64,000 nt of DNA from Desulfobacca acetoxidans DSM 11109. GTDB taxonomy: Bacteria > Desulfobacterota > Desulfobaccia > Desulfobaccales > Desulfobaccaceae. Of the stretch, positions 61,147 to 64,000 are shown piece after piece (within the stretch, counting starts at the first letter, position 1; each line of letters opens with the position of its first letter). The notes beneath the pieces were generated by a model. The model worked only from the letters and a program-made list of their open reading frames with translations, ran no database searches and was not told the DNA's origin. The translations under genes were made by a program, and so were the position numbers. The DNA is taken from assembly GCF_000195295.1 (NCBI RefSeq), contig NC_015388.1:1116001-1180000 (forward strand), given 5' to 3'.

Positions 61147-61218
61147 GTAGGACCGAATCTCGTATTCGCCCGCAACCTAATTCCATCCAGTGTAGGGGCA
61201 AATCTCGTATTCGCCCCG
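61147..61218. repeat. 45-bp tandem repeat, shortened array
   Basis: One partial and one full unit, against one partial and three full units in the left duplicate. Shows slippage or unequal exchange since duplication. Confidence 0.8.
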
Positions 61219-61244
61219 CTTCAGTTATCATTTTATATCAGAGG

Positions 61245-61916
61245 ATGCAAAACATGACCATAGCTCAGGGGAACCCGGAGATTCAAGAAGAAAAAGTAAT
61301 TTTTGCCGCGGCTGACGTTACGTTGGAAGGACGCCTGGCCCCTGCCGGAGAATCGGGCGGGGTGGTGCTCACTTCCCCTCATCCCTTGTACGGCGGCGAT
61401 ATGGATAACAACGTGGTCTGGACGGCGGCCCGCGCCTTTCAGAACCGCCACTGGACCACACTCCGGTTTAATTTCCGGGGGGTGGGGTTGAGCACCGGAG
61501 ACTACGGCGGGGGGCAGGCGGAAGTGGCTGATATTCAGGCCGCGATGCATTTTTTGGCCACCCGCGTTGCGAGACCGCAGGTCATAGTCGGCTATTCCTT
61601 CGGCGCCGCCGTGGCCAGCCGGGCGCTCATCCAGGGGACGCCGGCTGACGACCTCATTCTGATTGCCCCGCCCATCGCCCTGATGGAGATCAATTATTTG
61701 CCCGAAACGCCCCGACTCCGCCTCATCATCGTCGGTGACCGGGATGACTTTTGCCCGCTGTCTCAGTTGGAATATCTGTTCCAGACCTCTCCCCTGGACA
61801 GCCGACCCAAGATCAGGGTACTGCCGGGTTGCAGCCACTTTTTTGCCGGTTTTGAAAGGTCCCTGTATGATATCCTGCAAAAATACCAAAGAACCTTATC
61901 GGGTTCCGATACCTGA
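61245..61916 (+). CDS. Alpha/beta hydrolase, copy 2
   Basis: The 223-aa product is the same as that of 51349-52020, with the nucleophile elbow VGYSFGAAVA, acid GDRDDFC and His in CSHFF. Both copies are intact with identical upstream RBS and differ in the number of tandem repeats in the leader. Dosage may therefore be doubled. No substrate can be inferred. Confidence 0.88.
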   Translation: MQNMTIAQGNPEIQEEKVIFAAADVTLEGRLAPAGESGGVVLTSPHPLYGGDMDNNVVWTAARAFQNRHWTTLRFNFRGVGLSTGDYGGGQAEVADIQAAMHFLATRVARPQVIVGYSFGAAVASRALIQGTPADDLILIAPPIALMEINYLPETPRLRLIIVGDRDDFCPLSQLEYLFQTSPLDSRPKIRVLPGCSHFFAGFERSLYDILQKYQRTLSGSDT

Positions 61917-61957
61917 GAACCTTTGGCAAAATAACCGATTGGCTTGTTTGCTCTGGC

Positions 61958-62410
61958 AGGAAAGATTTTGAACCTACGCCTCGATGCAAATGTTACAACA
62001 ATATCAGGATACCTGGAAATTTAACTTTGATAACAGGATATTCGTTTTCTTTAGGCAACTCGCAAATAATTACGTCTTTAGCCGGTTCATTTAAAGATTT
62101 TGATATGAGGACCAAGATAGGCTATACTTGATCGTAATACTTCAGCTTTCTGAGAGAATAGATCAAGGAATGGCGGGAGGTGTCCACCCTACATTAAAGA
62201 ACTTCAAATTCTTAATAAATCACGGCTTAGTTTCGGTTAACCGGAGTGCTGCACTTGATCTAATAACCTAAAATCAACCAAGGGTCTGGAATTTCTTAAT
62301 TTATCCCAAATAAATAAATTATATTATCAGTCGATACTTGTTATCGAATAAATTGATGAGATTTTTTCTCCCGTTGGCCCAAAATTTGACGAGAAAGGTA
62401 CTTCGGGTAG
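61958..62410. other. Intergenic region right of the duplication
   Basis: About 450 bp without a gene. A truncated MITE lies at 62134-62194. The rest is AT-rich, with a possible MFS gene promoter before 62400. No integrase, tRNA or att-like repeat is seen at the duplication boundary. Confidence 0.5.
62134..62194 (+). mobile_element. Truncated MITE (left 60 bp)
   Basis: Starts GTAATACTTCAGC like the full MITE and follows it, with changes shared with the diverged copy at 46385 (gagagaatagatcaaggaat), to ccaccctaca, where it stops. The right half is missing. Confidence 0.7.
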
Positions 62411-63628
62411 TTGCCGACTGCAACCAAGAATCCCAACCCTCCCGCTTCATATAAAATCCTGCTGACTGTGGTCTGCGGCATTGCCTTTGCGAGCTATTTT
62501 GCCACCAGCCTGCGACTGCCGGTAGTGCCGTTGTTTGCCGTATCTCTGGGTGCCTCCACCTCCGAGGTGGGGTTTATTAACTCCAGCTTTCTCCTGATGT
62601 GCGGTCTGTTGGCGCTGCCCTTGGGATTATTAGGCGACCGGTGGGGGCGGAAACGCATCATTCTTCTCGGTCTGTTGATCGCCTCCAGCTCATCTCTGCT
62701 GCTCTACTGGAGCCGCACGCCGCTTCAAATCATCTGGATTTATCTGGCCTTTGGCGTGGGTCTGGCCATGATCGGACCGAGCCTGATGGCCATCGTGGCC
62801 GACATCTCACCGGCCACCCATCTCGGCCGGGCCTATGGTTGGTATACCACTTCCATTTATTCGGCCATGAGTCTGGGGCCGGCCGCGGGAGGTCTATTGG
62901 CAGAGGCCCTGGGGTACCGCCAGGTCTTTCTGTTCGTGGCCGGTGCCATGTTTCTGCTCCTGATTCCGGTAGCGTGGTTTTTACCCCGCAGCAACCCGAG
63001 AGCCGATGATCATCAGCTACCAGACCTGTCGCAGGTGATCTCCTTGGGTTGGTCCAATCACCTGCTGCACGGCTGTTGGGCCCTGACCCTGGGTTCCTGC
63101 ATTGCCCTGGGGGTCTTCTTTACTTTTTTTCCACTGTATGCCCTGCGCCACGGTTTGAACGCCGGTCAGATCGGGGTGGTGTTCGCCGCCCAGGCCGTTA
63201 TCAACGCCCTCTCCCGTATCCCTTTGGGACGTTTGAGCGACCAGACGGATAAGACCAGATTGGCGATCTGGGGTTTCTTAGGTCTGAGCCTTGTTCTGGC
63301 AGCTTTCAGCTTTAGCCATAGCCTGACCGCCTTTATCGTTCTTGCTATGGCCTCGGGAGCCGTGCAGGGGGTGGGGTTTACCCCGCTGGGCGCTCTGATT
63401 CCGGAGGTGGTGCCGGTGGAGGCCCGCGGGCTGGCCATGGGCGGCTATAACACGGCGATTTATTTAGGCATGATGACGGGATCGGCCGGTATGGGACCGG
63501 TGATTCACCTGATCGGTTTCGAACCGAGCTTTTTTCTGGCGGCGTTGATTAATCTGTTCTTCACCGGTTGGTTTTACCTTGCTTTCCGAAGGAAAAATGG
63601 CGGGCGAGGGCGTATCCCGGCCCATTAG
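62411..63628 (+). CDS. Major facilitator superfamily transporter
   Basis: A 405-aa MFS permease with 12 predicted helices in two halves. The A-motif is GLLGDRWGRKR between helices 2 and 3 and recurs in the second half as GRLSDQTDKTR. Helix 5 has GLLAEALGYR, a motif of drug:H+ antiporters (DHA family). It likely exports a small molecule; the substrate is open. TTG 62411 is the apparent start. It stands alone, right of the duplicated segment. Confidence 0.88.
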   Translation: MPTATKNPNPPASYKILLTVVCGIAFASYFATSLRLPVVPLFAVSLGASTSEVGFINSSFLLMCGLLALPLGLLGDRWGRKRIILLGLLIASSSSLLLYWSRTPLQIIWIYLAFGVGLAMIGPSLMAIVADISPATHLGRAYGWYTTSIYSAMSLGPAAGGLLAEALGYRQVFLFVAGAMFLLLIPVAWFLPRSNPRADDHQLPDLSQVISLGWSNHLLHGCWALTLGSCIALGVFFTFFPLYALRHGLNAGQIGVVFAAQAVINALSRIPLGRLSDQTDKTRLAIWGFLGLSLVLAAFSFSHSLTAFIVLAMASGAVQGVGFTPLGALIPEVVPVEARGLAMGGYNTAIYLGMMTGSAGMGPVIHLIGFEPSFFLAALINLFFTGWFYLAFRRKNGGRGRIPAH

Positions 63629-63678
63629 CCCCTGTCGCCGATTATCGCAAATTACTCGGTTGCTGAAAGTTAAACTGA

Positions 63679-63707
63679 TTGACAACCCTCAGAGGTATCG
63701 ATATTCT
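63679..63707 (+). promoter_or_regulatory. Sigma-70-type promoter of the last gene
   Basis: TTGACA (63679-63684) and TATTCT (63702-63707) are separated by 17 bp. Transcription would start near 63714, about 120 nt before the ATG at 63836. Confidence 0.5.
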
Positions 63708-63835
63708 CTTTTTGTTGCACTACAATATAAATGTTGTTAGTTGCGGGTCCCTTTTTCGGCGGCTGTCTTCATCTCGGTTGCAAGGCATCGCCGCCTTACT
63801 GGAATATCTTTCTTATCTGAACAAGGATGCGTTCC

Positions 63836-64000
63836 ATGCACGCTTCCAAGACTCTGCCTCCGCAACCGGGGGGCTTATGGAATCGCTGGAAAAACTGGTT
63901 CCTCAAGATCTTTAGCGGCCGGGATTATCATTATTACGGTTATCTCCCGAGTCGACCCAATTTTCTGCTGCGCTACACACTGGACCGCTTTTTCGCCCGG
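63836..64000 (+). CDS. Start of an unidentified protein, cut by the window edge
   Basis: An open frame of 55 codons from ATG 63836, preceded by AAGGA at 63822-63826, running off the window. It reads MHASKTLPPQPGGLWNRW, then KNWFLKIFSGRDYHYYGYLP and SRPNFLLRYTLDRFFAR. The Trp/Tyr/Arg-rich amphipathic start resembles a membrane-associated enzyme, perhaps an acyltransferase of the PlsB type, but I cannot confirm that from 55 residues. The promoter at 63679 supports it as a real gene. Confidence 0.6.
   Translation, partial: MHASKTLPPQPGGLWNRWKNWFLKIFSGRDYHYYGYLPSRPNFLLRYTLDRFFAR

Larger units (their letters stand above)
60043..61957. repeat. Segmental duplication, right copy (1915 bp)
   Basis: Direct-repeat partner of 50057-52061. 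Differences are few single bases (for example ctgagat against ctgggat inside the MITE and a small cluster around 61000) and the missing 90 bp of tandem repeat. It joins directly to TPR-gene sequence on the left. Confidence 0.95.

Noticed and set aside
50057-61957. Direct repeats as att sites of an integrative element
   Set aside because: They are 2 kb long with coding content, and no integrase, recombinase or tRNA gene lies at either boundary.
1-64000. tRNA and rRNA genes
   Set aside because: I scanned both strands for T-loop and anticodon-arm patterns and rRNA-like blocks and found no convincing candidate.

Overview
This 64 kb window comes from an anaerobic bacterium that I would place in the Desulfobacterota, perhaps near Desulfobacca or Syntrophobacter. 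That is inference from gene content: methylmalonyl-CoA epimerase, a Thi4 of the sulfide-using type, HypA with a hydrogenase maturation protease, LarB, a ferredoxin-thioredoxin-reductase-like protein, GatB, sigma-54 regulation and many iron-transport genes. No rRNA or tRNA gene was seen.

Layout. 0-12 kb is core: sugar isomerase, mce, mfd, a SurA-like chaperone, asnS, a one-gene Type IIG-like restriction-modification enzyme between two copies of a 26-bp palindrome, and prfB with its programmed +1 frameshift. 12.4-23.5 kb is an iron block, all on the minus strand: a DtxR-type regulator, feoA and feoB, then a second operon with a CPC-type P1B ATPase, a Cys-less HMA-like protein, a Gly/Pro/Met-rich membrane protein, three small membrane proteins (one of 58 aa), a P1B ATPase with an SCA motif and a protein with up to three FeoA-like domains. 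It looks like a ferrosome (fez) cluster, the genes for a membrane-bounded iron-storage organelle.

24-29 kb is a MacA-MacB-TolC-type efflux operon. 29.6-35.1 kb is a signalling module: a sigma-54 promoter, a cysteine-rich GcvH-like protein, an archaemetzincin, an NtrC-type activator, and a histidine kinase with N-terminal Rossmann-like domains. 35.5-44 kb is housekeeping (mrp, rimI, gatB, thi4, greA, a Lon-family protease, a methyltransferase). 44-49.7 kb groups nickel and redox genes (hydrogenase protease behind another sigma-54 promoter, hypA, Grx/FTR pair, LysR regulator, thioesterase, Fe-S protein, larB).

50-62 kb is a recent rearrangement. A 2.0-kb segment (glycosyltransferase 5' part, MITE, alpha/beta hydrolase) at 50057-52061 is repeated at 60043-61957. 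Between the copies lies an AT-richer 8-kb island with an internally deleted IS1634-family element, secreted proteins, a tandem duplication, and an exosortase (XrtH-like) next to an amidase-like protein with an IPTL-CTERM sorting motif. The right copy truncates a TPR gene. The window ends with an MFS transporter and the start of an unidentified gene.

Dispersed repeats are abundant. The clearest is a 131-bp MITE with 12-bp terminal inverted repeats and 8-bp target duplications; one copy has broken a nucleotidyltransferase gene downstream of gatB.
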